DNA of 64,000 nucleotides from Woeseiaceae bacterium. Its GTDB lineage: Bacteria; Pseudomonadota; Gammaproteobacteria; Steroidobacterales; Woeseiaceae. The stretch covers positions 62,001 through 126,000 of the forward strand of contig JAJFKP010000038.1 of the NCBI GenBank assembly GCA_021773135.1. The letters are read 5' to 3'. Under the pieces are notes generated by a model. That model saw only the letters and a program-made list of their open reading frames with translations, did no database searches and was not told the DNA's origin. Both the position numbers and the translations under genes were made by a program. Position 1 is the stretch's first letter; every line of letters starts with the position of its first letter. This document shows positions 18,604-27,552 of the stretch, in pieces.

Positions 18604-18630
18604 TAAAGTATTTTTCAGGGGTACCGATAA
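18604..18630 (+). promoter_or_regulatory. sigma-28 (FliA) promoter of the flagellin gene
   Basis: TAAAGTAT-N11-ACCGATAA, two mismatches to consensus. The start would be near 18637, leaving a leader of about 90 bases before the flagellin ATG. That leader ends with GAGGAG at the ribosome site. Confidence 0.85.
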
Positions 18631-18728
18631 CCACACTGTACGGTGGTCCTGAATGGAAATCGTGGCCGACGACAGAAACTTCCGGCGGCATTAGCAGACC
18701 GGGTTATTCTTAAACGAGGAGTTAGAAA

Positions 18729-20246
18729 ATGGCACTTACGATCAATACCAACGTTGCATCGCTCAATGCGCAACGGAACTTAGGTCGTTCGCAAGGTTTG
18801 CTAAACCAGTCACTTGAAAGGCTGTCTACAGGCTTGCGGATTAATAGCGCGAAGGATGATGCAGCAGGTCTCGCAATTTCCGAGCGTTTCACCACGCAGA
18901 TTCGTGGTCTCAACCAGGCGGTACGAAATGCGAATGACGGCATTTCACTGGCGCAGACTGCTGAAGGCGCATTGTCAGAGCTGAACAACAACTTGCAGCG
19001 AATTCGCGAGTTGGCTGTGCAGTCTGCTAACGCGACCAATTCAGCATCTGACCGAGCTGCTCTGGACCAGGAAGTACAACAGCGCCTGGCAGAGATTGAT
19101 CGAATCGCTACACAAACGGCATTCAATGATCAAACGCTGCTTGACGGCACTTTCGGCAACGCTTCCTTCCAGGTTGGCGCGAACGTTGGCCAGACGATTG
19201 GTGTTACATTGAACAGCAATCTGCGCACGATCAGCATCGGCAAAACGGCAGATTATGCTGGCGGCGCTGCCTTTGATCCGGCCCTGGGGCTTGGTCAGCA
19301 GGGAACCGGCGTTGACGGCAGTGCTATTGGTGCCGGCGAGCTCACCGTTGCAATTGGTAGCGGTGACGCTGTCGCGGTTGTAGCGTCAATTGCTGAGAAC
19401 GCTGCGGCTGGTCTTACGGCAAGTTCAGCACAGGCGAAAGCCAGCGCGCTGAATTCATCCGGCATCTCCGGATTGTCTGCGACAGCAGAAACCACGGCAG
19501 TGTTTGAATACGCTGATGTTGATGACACAGGTTTCAACCTGACTATCAACGGCCAGGCGATATACACGGCGCGTGATTTTTCTGGCGCAAACCTGACGGG
19601 AACCGACTTCGTAACTGCAGTCAACGCCAACGCTTCGGCAACCGGCGTTACCGCTTCATTCGATAGCGCCAACAGCCGCGTTACGCTGTCGGCAGTCGAT
19701 GGTCGCGACATCATCATCGATCAGAATGATGCAACTGCTGCTACTAACGTAGGTTTGGGCGTTACAGACGACACGCTGAACAACAGTGTCAATGATGCCC
19801 TTGACCTCGACGCAGGTACGACTGCGACGGCGTCTGGCACGATTCGACTAACGGCTTCCGAGCAGTTGGTTATCGGTGGGTCAACACCGGCCCGAATCGG
19901 CTTCACGGCTACAACGCTGGCACTGGGTAACTCTGCTCTGAACACAGCGTCCGTCACGACTGTCGACAATGCCAACACCACGATCAATCGTGTAGATGCG
20001 GCATTGAGTTCAGTCAGTGGATTGCGTAGCCAGTTCGGTGCTATCCAGAACCGCTTTGAATCTACGATCGCTAACCTTCAGGCTGTAAGTGAAAACCTGA
20101 CGGCATCGCGTGGTCGGATTCAGGACGCCGACTTTGCTGCTGAAACTGCTGCGCTAACAAAGGCCCAGATTCTCCAGCAGGCAGGCGTGTCAGTACTGTC
20201 ACAGGCAAACGCCCAACCGCAGTTGGCATTGAGTCTGCTGCAGTAA
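18729..20246 (+). CDS. fliC: flagellin
   Basis: 505 residues. The N-terminal D0/D1 domain (MALTINTNVASLNAQRNLGRSQGLLNQSLERLSTGLRINSAKDDAAGLAISERFTTQIRGL) and the C-terminal one (SVLSQANAQPQLALSLLQ) are the conserved flagellin ends. The alanine-rich middle includes one flagellin-IN-like segment (GFNLTINGQAIYTARDFSG). This is the only flagellin gene in the window. It is transcribed from a FliA promoter, followed by a terminator, and depends on FliS as export chaperone. Confidence 0.98.
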   Translation: MALTINTNVASLNAQRNLGRSQGLLNQSLERLSTGLRINSAKDDAAGLAISERFTTQIRGLNQAVRNANDGISLAQTAEGALSELNNNLQRIRELAVQSANATNSASDRAALDQEVQQRLAEIDRIATQTAFNDQTLLDGTFGNASFQVGANVGQTIGVTLNSNLRTISIGKTADYAGGAAFDPALGLGQQGTGVDGSAIGAGELTVAIGSGDAVAVVASIAENAAAGLTASSAQAKASALNSSGISGLSATAETTAVFEYADVDDTGFNLTINGQAIYTARDFSGANLTGTDFVTAVNANASATGVTASFDSANSRVTLSAVDGRDIIIDQNDATAATNVGLGVTDDTLNNSVNDALDLDAGTTATASGTIRLTASEQLVIGGSTPARIGFTATTLALGNSALNTASVTTVDNANTTINRVDAALSSVSGLRSQFGAIQNRFESTIANLQAVSENLTASRGRIQDADFAAETAALTKAQILQQAGVSVLSQANAQPQLALSLLQ

Positions 20247-20272
20247 GTCAGTCTGAGGTAAATCTCTGAAGT

Positions 20273-20303
20273 GTGGACGACACGGACGTCGTTCACATTT
20301 TTA
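20273..20303 (+). terminator. terminator after the flagellin gene
   Basis: GTGGACGAC (20273-20281) pairs with GTCGTTCAC (20288-20296), nine pairs with one G-T wobble, around a six-base loop. It is followed by ATTTTTA. It would separate the abundant flagellin transcript from flaG. Confidence 0.65.
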
Positions 20304-20321
20304 GAGACCTAGGAGTCAAAC

Positions 20322-20684
20322 ATGTCGGAGCAAGCACTCAAAGCACCACCCTCCGGCACCAGTTCAGTAACTGGTACCGCAGTAACGGGTACGTACCGGG
20401 TTGTTACGGACGGCAAACCTGACCCCTCTATCGGCAAGAAATTGCCGGAGGTGGCGGTTGAAAAGCCTGATCTCGAACAGCTGGCGCAAAAGCTTAACAC
20501 TGCCAACAGGCGCATTGGACGTGATCTGCGCTTTCAGGTTGATATGGAACGCGGCAACGCCGTTCTCCAGGTAATTGACAGCGAAACCGGAGAATTAATC
20601 CGGCAGATCCCGCAGGAAAAAGCGGCATCGGCGCTCCAGAATACCGGCGCGTCGTCGTTTCGACTCATTGATGCCCTGATCTGA
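20322..20684 (+). CDS. flaG: FlaG family flagellar protein
   Basis: 120 residues. The C-terminal half (LAQKLNTANRRIGRDLRFQVDMERGNAVLQVIDSETGELIRQIPQEKA) is the conserved FlaG domain; the N-terminal half is variable. FlaG proteins lie between flagellin and fliD and influence filament length in some species. Position matches that pattern. Confidence 0.9.
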   Translation: MSEQALKAPPSGTSSVTGTAVTGTYRVVTDGKPDPSIGKKLPEVAVEKPDLEQLAQKLNTANRRIGRDLRFQVDMERGNAVLQVIDSETGELIRQIPQEKAASALQNTGASSFRLIDALI

Positions 20685-20744
20685 CGGATGGTCGCCGGAC
20701 ATTTTGTTGTCCGATCGACGATTTCCTGAAGTCTTTCTTGAACT

Positions 20745-20760
20745 TGGCATGAAACTTGTA
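20745..20760 (+). promoter_or_regulatory. weak sigma-54-like promoter before fliD
   Basis: TGGCATGAAACTTGTA keeps the -24 GG and spacing, but the -12 GC is GT. This weakens the call; transcription would begin about 35 bases before fliD. Confidence 0.4.
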
Positions 20761-20808
20761 GTTATTTTGCTTATTCGTTGCCCAATTAATCGAGTTTGAG
20801 ATAAGAGC

Positions 20809-22200
20809 ATGGCGAGCATTACTTCCACAGGAATCGGATCGGGACTGGATATTGCCGGACTAGTAGGGCAGTTAGTAGCTGCAGAGGCGGCACCAGTGGA
20901 AACTCGATTGGGAATACAGGAAGCAAAAGCACAGTCGAAGCTATCTGCCTTCGGCAGCTTAAAGTCAGCGCTTGCTGACTTTCGTGACCAGTTGGACGCC
21001 ATGCGAAAACCGGACAACCTTCTGCTTCGCAAAGCGACGTCAGAGAATGAAGATCTGTTCACGGTTTCGGTAGGCAAAGACGCGCTCCCCGCAAAGTACT
21101 CGATTGAAGTGCAGCAGTTAGCACAGGTGCAGAGGCTGTCATCGGGCGCGTTCGCCGCTTCAGACGCAGTAATAGGCACCGGCACGCTGACCCTGGCAAC
21201 AGCTTCGGAGTCAATAGCGGTCGAGATCGGTGCAGAGAACAATACACTTGCCGGGATACGCGACGCGATCAATAGCGCGCCGGGCAATCCTGGCTTCGCA
21301 GCAACCATTGTCAACGCAGACGCCGGAAGCTACCTGCTTTTATCAGGCAATGCGACCGGTGTAGCCAATGCTATGACCGTGACTCAGACCGGAGGCGACG
21401 GCGGACTCGCGGCCCTCGAATACGATCCTGGCAACGGCTTAAACGCACTGACAGAATCCGTCGCAGCTCAGGACGCACTGATTCGCATCGACGGTTTCGA
21501 AGTTGCCAGCTCAACGAACGTCGTTGACGAAGCAATTGACGGCGTTACCCTGAACCTGGTGGCGGCTGATCCCGATACACCTTTCGAGCTGGATATCGCA
21601 AATGATCACGAGGCAGTACTGGCGACCGTAGATAGCTTTGTCGAAAAATACAACGGGCTCGTTGCGGTACTCGACGAGTTGACTATTTACGATGCGGAAA
21701 CGCAGGTATCAGGTCCCCTGCTCGGCGATACAACAGCGCGCGGCGTTCGTGATCAGATACGCCGGGCATTGAGCGAATCCGTAACCGATATCGAGGCGGA
21801 TTTTTCATCGCTTACCGAGGCAGGCATCGAAGTGCAGCTTGACGGCACATTGTCCGTCGATACCAGCCGCCTGTCGACAGTGCTCAATGAAGACTTCAAT
21901 CGATTCGGACAGCTTTTTACCGGTTCAGATGGCTACGCGGTACGTATTTACGACATCGCGGACAGCTATTTGCAAACGGGCGGTGCTCTGCAGACGAGAA
22001 CTGACGGGCTAAATGCACAGATTGAAAGCGTCGGCGAACAGCGTGAATCGTTAAACGCGCGACTAGGTGCCCTGCAAACGCGGCTTCTAAGACAGTTCAA
22101 TGCGCTCGACTCACTGCTTGGGGAATTGAATCAAACCAGCAATTTCCTGAGTCAGCAACTAACAAACTTACCGGGCTTTACTCAGCCCCGATCCAACTAA
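20809..22200 (+). CDS. fliD: flagellar filament cap protein FliD
   Basis: 463 residues. It begins MASITSTGIGSGLDIAGLVGQLVAAEAAPVETRL, the FliD (HAP2) N-terminal signature, with a matching C-terminal D0 helix (LRQFNALDSLLGELNQTSNFLSQQLTNL). FliD caps the filament tip and folds incoming flagellin. First gene of fliD-fliS-fliT. Confidence 0.97.
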   Translation: MASITSTGIGSGLDIAGLVGQLVAAEAAPVETRLGIQEAKAQSKLSAFGSLKSALADFRDQLDAMRKPDNLLLRKATSENEDLFTVSVGKDALPAKYSIEVQQLAQVQRLSSGAFAASDAVIGTGTLTLATASESIAVEIGAENNTLAGIRDAINSAPGNPGFAATIVNADAGSYLLLSGNATGVANAMTVTQTGGDGGLAALEYDPGNGLNALTESVAAQDALIRIDGFEVASSTNVVDEAIDGVTLNLVAADPDTPFELDIANDHEAVLATVDSFVEKYNGLVAVLDELTIYDAETQVSGPLLGDTTARGVRDQIRRALSESVTDIEADFSSLTEAGIEVQLDGTLSVDTSRLSTVLNEDFNRFGQLFTGSDGYAVRIYDIADSYLQTGGALQTRTDGLNAQIESVGEQRESLNARLGALQTRLLRQFNALDSLLGELNQTSNFLSQQLTNLPGFTQPRSN

Positions 22201-22212
22201 CAGGTTTTTGAT

Positions 22213-22614
22213 ATGAGCATGATGCAAGCGGGTGATTCGGCAGGGCTGCTTGAATACCAAAAAATCAAGGTGCACTCGGACGTCGAGGATGCGACACCGC
22301 ATCGTCTTATCCAACTGATGATGGAACGTGCCCTTGCGAAAATTGCGCTTGCGGGCAATCACATGGAATCAGGCAACGTCGAGCAAAAGGGCAACCTGAT
22401 AGGTGATGCGATCAACATCATCAGCGCACTGCAGCAGTGCCTGAATCATGATGCAGATGAAAAAATTGCAGCCAATTTCGATGCACTGTATGACTACATG
22501 TTGCGGCGCTTGTTGCAGGCGAACCTCAACAATGACCGGTCAATTCTGGTTGAGGTTGCAGGCCTCCTAGGTGAGCTAAAGGAAGCGTGGGACATCATCC
22601 AGGACAAGGAATAA
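22213..22614 (+). CDS. fliS: flagellin export chaperone FliS
   Basis: 133 residues, typical for FliS. Conserved features include ATPHRLIQLMMERALAKIALA near the N-terminus and LYDYMLRRLLQANLNND in the middle. It binds the C-terminus of flagellin and prevents premature assembly. Lies 12 bases after fliD. Confidence 0.95.
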   Translation: MSMMQAGDSAGLLEYQKIKVHSDVEDATPHRLIQLMMERALAKIALAGNHMESGNVEQKGNLIGDAINIISALQQCLNHDADEKIAANFDALYDYMLRRLLQANLNNDRSILVEVAGLLGELKEAWDIIQDKE

Positions 22615-22617
22615 GTC

Positions 22618-22920
22618 ATGGCTGACGTTGCGGGGGCGGACGAACAATCCGAATACGGACAGATTACTGCCACGAATCAGCGCATAGAAGAATTAGCCGT
22701 TTCCGGAGAATGGGAGGCCGTTTCGAAACTGCTCGCCAAGCGCAATGCAATGTTACGAGACCTTGAGGATAAGCAAAAAGAAGCTGTTCTGCGGCTGACG
22801 ATTCAATCGACGGCCCGTATCCGGACGCTGGTTGAGAAAGCCAAGGACGACATCGGCAGGGAACTGGGTCAGCTACAGCGCGGCAGGGAAGCGACCGCAA
22901 GCTACAACGCAAACACCTGA
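22618..22920 (+). CDS. FliT-like chaperone
   Basis: A 100-residue helical protein (ITATNQRIEELAVSGEWEAVSKLLAKRNAMLRDLEDKQKEAVLRL). Its length, charge pattern and position right after fliS fit FliT, the FliD chaperone. Similarity in this family is low, so the call rests partly on context. It starts 3 bases after fliS. Confidence 0.7.
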   Translation: MADVAGADEQSEYGQITATNQRIEELAVSGEWEAVSKLLAKRNAMLRDLEDKQKEAVLRLTIQSTARIRTLVEKAKDDIGRELGQLQRGREATASYNANT

Positions 22921-23042
22921 CACCCAGATCGGGTCCCGTATATGGTCAAAAACACTCGTTAAATTGATGAACACACACTTTTTCGGCCCCTCTGCTGAAT
23001 TCAAAGACCACAAATCGTCGGATTGACATAAATCGACAGGCT

Positions 23043-23060
23043 TTGTGACGCGAGTCACAA
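23043..23060. promoter_or_regulatory. CRP/Vfr-type site upstream of fleQ
   Basis: TTGTGACGCGAGTCACAA is a perfect inverted repeat. It contains TGTGA-N6-TCACA, the full consensus for CRP and Pseudomonas Vfr. It lies about 77 bases upstream of the fleQ start. In P. aeruginosa Vfr represses fleQ from a site at its promoter, so cAMP control of the master regulator is plausible here. Which way it acts cannot be told. Confidence 0.8.
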
Positions 23061-23136
23061 TCAATGACTTAGCGACCGGATAAGCTCATTGCCAGTGGAA
23101 TCTCCTTTGACATAACGACAATGAAGGTCGTCAATT

Positions 23137-24498
23137 ATGGCTGATTCAAGCGGCAAACAAGCAAAAGTGTTGGTAATGGACTCGAACCCGGTTAGAGCCC
23201 GGGAGTTAAGCCATCGCCTGCGCTTTCTCAACTACGACCCCGTTGTTGCCGGGGATGGCGATCCCATTGATACCAGCGCGTCGGAGTCTGGTATTGCGCT
23301 GGTCCTGGGCGACGCCAAAGACGCAAAACTGCGCGAGCTTTTTCATCAGGTCGCGCTACGTCAGCCGCATCTTCCGGTGCTTGTCGTAAACGCGGCACAG
23401 GGGGCCGAACAGTTTGATGAGGATCTGAAAAATCGGCCCCACTGGACCCTTGACGCGCCGATCCGCCGTTCACAGTTGACGCAACTGCTGCGGCGGGCGC
23501 AGCGCTATGACGGCACAGAGCGCCGCCAACGCATCACGGGCAGTTCTCGGCCGATACGGCAGGTTCGAAAACAGATCGAACAGGTGGCGGACTTTGATAC
23601 CAATGTCCTGATTACAGGCGAGTCAGGCACCGGCAAGGAATTGGTCGCTCGAACCATTCACGACCTGTCCGACCGGGCCGATAAGCCATTCGTACCCATA
23701 AATTGCGGCGCTATTCCTGCGGAACTCCTCGAAAGTGAACTATTTGGCCACGAAAAAGGGGCGTTCACCGGTGCTGTCAGTACACGTACCGGACGTTTTG
23801 AACTCGCCGAAGGTGGCACACTATTCCTGGATGAAATTGGTGATATGAGCCTGGACATGCAGGTGAAGTTACTGCGCGTGCTGCAGGAGAAATGCTTCGA
23901 ACGCGTTGGCAGCAATGAAACCCGTCATACGAACGTCCGCATTATCGCAGCTACGCACCGGAATCTGACCGAGGCTGCGCAGCAAGGTGAATTCCGCGAG
24001 GACCTCTACTACCGCCTGAGTGTATTTCCAATTGCAATGCCCCCGCTGTACAAGCGCGCGTCGGATCTGCCACAGTTGCTAAATGAACTATTGATTCAGC
24101 ACCAGGGTGAAAATGCCGGCAAACTCAGAATCGGACAGGAGGCCCTGGAGGCGCTGACCAGCTACGCCTGGCCCGGCAATATTCGCGAACTGAGCAACCT
24201 GGTCGAACGCCTGGCGATTCTCTACCCCAGCGGCGAAATTGGACTCGCAGATCTGCCCGCGAAATACCGTGATGCCGCCAATCAGAGACCCGTGACTGCC
24301 GCAGAATCGCAGCAAGCGCAGCCAACGACGACAACCCTGACTGGTGTCAGCCTGAAACTGCATTTGCAGGAAATTGAAACCGATCTGATTGCCAAAGCGA
24401 TGGCTGAGGCCGACGGTGTTGTGGCCGGTGCTGCGCGACTCCTGAACATGCGCCGCACCACACTGGTTGAAAAACTCGCGAAATACAAACTTTCCTGA
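23137..24498 (+). CDS. fleQ: flagellar master regulator FleQ (sigma-54 activator)
   Basis: 453 residues in three parts. The N-terminal receiver-like FleQ domain (about 1-125) lacks a phospho-acceptor aspartate. The AAA+ domain has Walker A GESGTGKE and the sigma-54-contacting GAFTGA loop ([13 protein letters not shown]), plus [12 protein letters not shown] as Walker B. The C-terminal HTH is [45 protein letters not shown]. FleQ turns on the sigma-54 flagellar genes. The LFRS motif used by P. aeruginosa FleQ to bind c-di-GMP is not recognisable. A CRP/Vfr-type site lies upstream. Confidence 0.93.
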   Translation: MADSSGKQAKVLVMDSNPVRARELSHRLRFLNYDPVVAGDGDPIDTSASESGIALVLGDAKDAKLRELFHQVALRQPHLPVLVVNAAQGAEQFDEDLKNRPHWTLDAPIRRSQLTQLLRRAQRYDGTERRQRITGSSRPIRQVRKQIEQVADFDTNVLITGESGTGKELVARTIHDLSDRADKPFVPINCGAIPAELLESELFGHEKGAFTGAVSTRTGRFELAEGGTLFLDEIGDMSLDMQVKLLRVLQEKCFERVGSNETRHTNVRIIAATHRNLTEAAQQGEFREDLYYRLSVFPIAMPPLYKRASDLPQLLNELLIQHQGENAGKLRIGQEALEALTSYAWPGNIRELSNLVERLAILYPSGEIGLADLPAKYRDAANQRPVTAAESQQAQPTTTTLTGVSLKLHLQEIETDLIAKAMAEADGVVAGAARLLNMRRTTLVEKLAKYKLS

Positions 24499-24506
24499 TT
24501 TCGGCA

Positions 24507-24535
24507 GCCGTCGTCCTGGCGGCGCCAATTTTTCC
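24507..24535 (+). terminator. possible terminator after fleQ
   Basis: GCCGTC (24507-24512) pairs with GGCGGC (24518-24523) around a five-base loop, with ATTTTT shortly after. The T run is separated from the stem by a few bases, so this is tentative. Confidence 0.35.
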
Positions 24536-24551
24536 CCGCAACACCCTGTTC

Positions 24552-24565
24552 GTCAGAAATTTGAC
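24552..24565. promoter_or_regulatory. FleQ-box-like inverted repeat
   Basis: GTCAGAAATTTGAC, an inverted GTCA-N6-TGAC repeat resembling the FleQ binding motif reported in P. aeruginosa. It is about 57 bases upstream of the fleSR sigma-54 -24 element, a plausible activator position. Confidence 0.5.
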
Positions 24566-24621
24566 GCTAAATTGAATGACTAAAGTTCTCTATATTACTG
24601 TTTTTAAACGATAAAAGAGTT

Positions 24622-24637
24622 TGGCACGCATCTTGCT
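24622..24637 (+). promoter_or_regulatory. sigma-54 promoter of fleSR
   Basis: TGGCACGCATCTTGCT matches the -24/-12 consensus exactly. Predicted transcription start near 24647. This rules out the ATG at 24646 as the fleS start codon. Confidence 0.88.
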
Positions 24638-24681
24638 TTGTAATTATGTATGAAGTTGCACGATCGAACAGGAGAATAAAC

Positions 24682-25866
24682 TTGGCTAATGCAGTCGAGA
24701 AGGCGCACGCACTCGAAAACGCTTTCGCAGCATTCAACCGTCACTCCAGCACGCTGGAAACGTCATACAGGAGACTGCAGGAAAAGGTCTCGGTATTGAG
24801 CGACCAGCTCAAAGTTGCAGAACGGGTTGAGTCGCAACAGCAGCGGGAGAAGCAGCTTCTGTGCAACCGCCTTGTAAGGCTGCTGGAAAGTCTGCCCGGT
24901 GCGGTCCTGGTTATCGACGGTCGAGGAACCATTCGAGAATGCAACACCCGGGCCGAGGAGATCCTTGGCACACCGCTGGTTGGATGTGCCTGGTCCGTTA
25001 TCGTACAGCGAGCATTCTGTCGCGGCGCCAGCAGTGATGGCGAGCTAAAGCTCAGGGACGGCCGCTGGCTTAGCCTGTCCCGAACTCCACTAGTGACCGA
25101 ACCAGGTGAGATCCTGCTATTAGCCGATATCACTGAAAGTCGTCGAAACGCCGAACTCATGCAGCGCTCTGAGCGATTAACGAGCCTTGGCGAAATGAGT
25201 GCTCGACTTGGACACCAGATTCGGACGCCGCTTGCCGCGGCGCTACTTTATGCCTCGAAACTTGATCAAGTCGGAACGGCCGAACAAAAGGAAGCCGCCC
25301 GCAATGTGAGTCAGCGCTTGCGGGACCTGGGAAACACGGTTGACGACATGCTCGGTTTTGCGGCAGGCGCGCAGCCGCCCGGTGAAGTTGTCGAAATATC
25401 AGGGTTGTTTCACGATGTCGCCGATGCCGCTGCACCGCAGCTGGATACAGGTAGCAAGGTAAAGATTGAAAACGTCAATCCATCTCTGCGCGTATTCGCC
25501 AATCGCGAAGCGCTGAAAGGTGCGTTGCTCAACCTTGTAACGAATGCGGTCCAGGCAAGCTTTGGCAATCCCGTCATAGAGCTCAGCGCCGTTCAATCGG
25601 GTCAACAGATTTGCCTCACGGTTACAGACGACGGACCCGGTATTCGAAAAGAAATTCGGTCACGACTATTCGATCCATTTTTTACCACGCGACCGCAGGG
25701 CACCGGTCTGGGACTCGCGGTAGTTCGATCAGTCGCGGAGGCGCACGGCGGCGAGGTCATGCTCGACTGCGGTCCGCATGGAACGGCTTTCACCATTTGC
25801 CTGCCCGAGCTAGCAAGCAGTGATGCGGTCACGACCACGGCCCTGGAGGAAGCAGGTCATGTCTGA
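24682..25866 (+). CDS. fleS: sensor histidine kinase FleS
   Basis: 394 residues from a TTG start at 24682, which has AGGAG eight bases upstream and lies downstream of the predicted sigma-54 start. The N-terminus is helical, followed by a PAS domain (LLESLPGAVLVIDGRGTIRECNTRAEEILG). The kinase H-box is LTSLGEMSARLGHQIRTPLAAAL, with the phosphorylated histidine in GHQIRTPL. The ATP-binding domain has N (LVTNAVQAS), G1 (DDGPGI) and F/G2 (LFDPFFTTRPQGTGLGLAVV) boxes. It is soluble, with no membrane segment. It phosphorylates FleR. FleQ drives fleSR in Pseudomonas, and the promoter agrees. Confidence 0.92.
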   Translation: MANAVEKAHALENAFAAFNRHSSTLETSYRRLQEKVSVLSDQLKVAERVESQQQREKQLLCNRLVRLLESLPGAVLVIDGRGTIRECNTRAEEILGTPLVGCAWSVIVQRAFCRGASSDGELKLRDGRWLSLSRTPLVTEPGEILLLADITESRRNAELMQRSERLTSLGEMSARLGHQIRTPLAAALLYASKLDQVGTAEQKEAARNVSQRLRDLGNTVDDMLGFAAGAQPPGEVVEISGLFHDVADAAAPQLDTGSKVKIENVNPSLRVFANREALKGALLNLVTNAVQASFGNPVIELSAVQSGQQICLTVTDDGPGIRKEIRSRLFDPFFTTRPQGTGLGLAVVRSVAEAHGGEVMLDCGPHGTAFTICLPELASSDAVTTTALEEAGHV

Positions 25867-27202
25867 CGCAGCGGTACTAATCGTCGAGGACGATGCCAAT
25901 CTGCGGCAGGCCTTGAGTCACACGCTTGATAGTGGGGAATACCCCGTACTAACAGCAGAAAGTGGTCCCGAAGCGCTGTCGATCCTTGGCTCGACGCCGG
26001 TTGGACTGGTCGTCAGTGATATTCAGATGGAGCCTATGAGCGGACACGAACTGCTGGGATGCATACGTGAGGACTACCCGGATCTCCCGGCAGTTCTGAT
26101 GACCGCGTATGGCACGATTCAAAGCGCGGTGGACGTGATGCGCAATGGCGCTGCTGATTACCTCGTAAAACCGTTTGAAGCGAAAGACCTGATTGATACG
26201 GTTGACCGTCATATGCGTTCAAAACCTGACTCTGACCAGCCCCTGGCTGTAGATGCAAAGTCAGTTGAGCTACTGCGCGTCGCCAGGCGGGTCGCCCGCA
26301 GTGAAGCGACAGTCACCATCAGCGGTGAAAGCGGGACCGGTAAGGAAGTCATTGCTCGCTTCATTCATCAGAATTCAGAGCGATGCGACCAGCCGTTTGT
26401 CGCAATCAATTGCGCTGCAATACCCGAAAATATGCTCGAGGCGATTCTTTTCGGTCACGAAAAGGGCGCGTTTACCGGCGCCAATAAATCTCACGCAGGC
26501 AAATTCGAGCAGGCTAATGGTGGGACCTTGTTGCTCGATGAGATTTCCGAAATGGATCTCGGTCTCCAGGCAAAAATACTGAGAGTCATCCAGGAGCGTG
26601 AAGTTGAGCGGATCGGTGGCGAACGAACTATTGACCTGGACGTGCGGGTCCTCGCTACAACCAACCGAAATCTGCGCCAATTCGTTGATGACGGCAAGTT
26701 TCGGGAAGACCTTTTCTATCGCCTGAACGTTTTTCCGCTGCACATTCCTCCGCTCAGGCAACGTCCCGCAGATATTGTGCCACTGGCGGAGATGCTAATT
26801 GCCCGACTTTACGACGGGCACGACGTGATACCCCAACTGTCGGACGATGCGATCGACGCGCTTTCAGAGCACGAATGGACAGGAAACGTCAGAGAACTTG
26901 AAAACGTTATCCAGCGCAGCCTGATTTTGCATTCCGGCGAAACGATAGCGGCTGGTGACCTGGCGTTCGAAAATTCGGGCGAGCATTGCAGTCCCGATCA
27001 ATGTGCAGGCGCACCGCTACAGGACGACCTGCGCAAGACGGAGTTCAACCTGATTGTTGATGCACTCCGCGAGGGCGGCGGAAACAAAACAGAAACCGCA
27101 GCCAGGTTAGGAATAAGTCCCCGAACGTTACGCTACAAACTGGCCAGAATGCGTGCTGCCGGCATGGCTATCCCCGACAGCGCTTCGAAAACAACTCACT
27201 GA
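25859..27202 (+). CDS. fleR: response regulator FleR (sigma-54 activator)
   Basis: 447 residues from the ATG at 25859 (MSDAAVLIVEDDANLRQ), which overlaps the end of fleS by 8 bases; the open frame extends upstream without family similarity. Receiver domain (phospho-acceptor D in VVSDIQMEPMSG), AAA+ domain with GESGTGKE and the GAFTGA motif ([13 protein letters not shown]), and a C-terminal Fis-type HTH (NKTETAARLGISPRTLRYKLARM). Phosphorylated FleR activates the middle-late sigma-54 flagellar operons. Confidence 0.95.
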   Translation: MSDAAVLIVEDDANLRQALSHTLDSGEYPVLTAESGPEALSILGSTPVGLVVSDIQMEPMSGHELLGCIREDYPDLPAVLMTAYGTIQSAVDVMRNGAADYLVKPFEAKDLIDTVDRHMRSKPDSDQPLAVDAKSVELLRVARRVARSEATVTISGESGTGKEVIARFIHQNSERCDQPFVAINCAAIPENMLEAILFGHEKGAFTGANKSHAGKFEQANGGTLLLDEISEMDLGLQAKILRVIQEREVERIGGERTIDLDVRVLATTNRNLRQFVDDGKFREDLFYRLNVFPLHIPPLRQRPADIVPLAEMLIARLYDGHDVIPQLSDDAIDALSEHEWTGNVRELENVIQRSLILHSGETIAAGDLAFENSGEHCSPDQCAGAPLQDDLRKTEFNLIVDALREGGGNKTETAARLGISPRTLRYKLARMRAAGMAIPDSASKTTH

Positions 27203-27216
27203 GAGCAGGAATAACG

Positions 27217-27537
27217 ATGAACGAAATCAGTCCGCAACAGCTGTTGTCACAGATCCGATCAATGAATGCGGAGCTTCAGGCGCCGCTACCGGGCTCGGTT
27301 AACGGCCCCGAACAGTCAGGATTCGGCGATCTTTTCAAGGACGCCATTCAGCAGGTGAATGAAACACAAATGCATGCCAGCGGAATGAAGCGCGACTTCG
27401 AGATGGGTACAAGTGATACCAGTCTTGCAGAGGTCATGATCGCTTCACAGAAGGCAGATCTTTCGTTCCGTGCCATGACAGAAGTCCGCAACAAACTGGT
27501 TAATGCCTACCAGGAAATCATGAACATGCCGGTCTAG
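27217..27537 (+). CDS. fliE: flagellar hook-basal body protein FliE
   Basis: 106 residues. The conserved C-terminal part (FGDLFKDAIQQVNETQMHASGMKRDFEMGTSDTSLAEVMIASQKADLSFRAMTEVRNKLVNAYQEIMNMPV) is the complete FliE domain. FliE links the MS ring to the rod. It begins only 14 bases after fleR, and I see no separate promoter, so it may be read from the fleSR transcript. Confidence 0.95.
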   Translation: MNEISPQQLLSQIRSMNAELQAPLPGSVNGPEQSGFGDLFKDAIQQVNETQMHASGMKRDFEMGTSDTSLAEVMIASQKADLSFRAMTEVRNKLVNAYQEIMNMPV

Positions 27538-27552
27538 GGAAACAAGTAAGCC

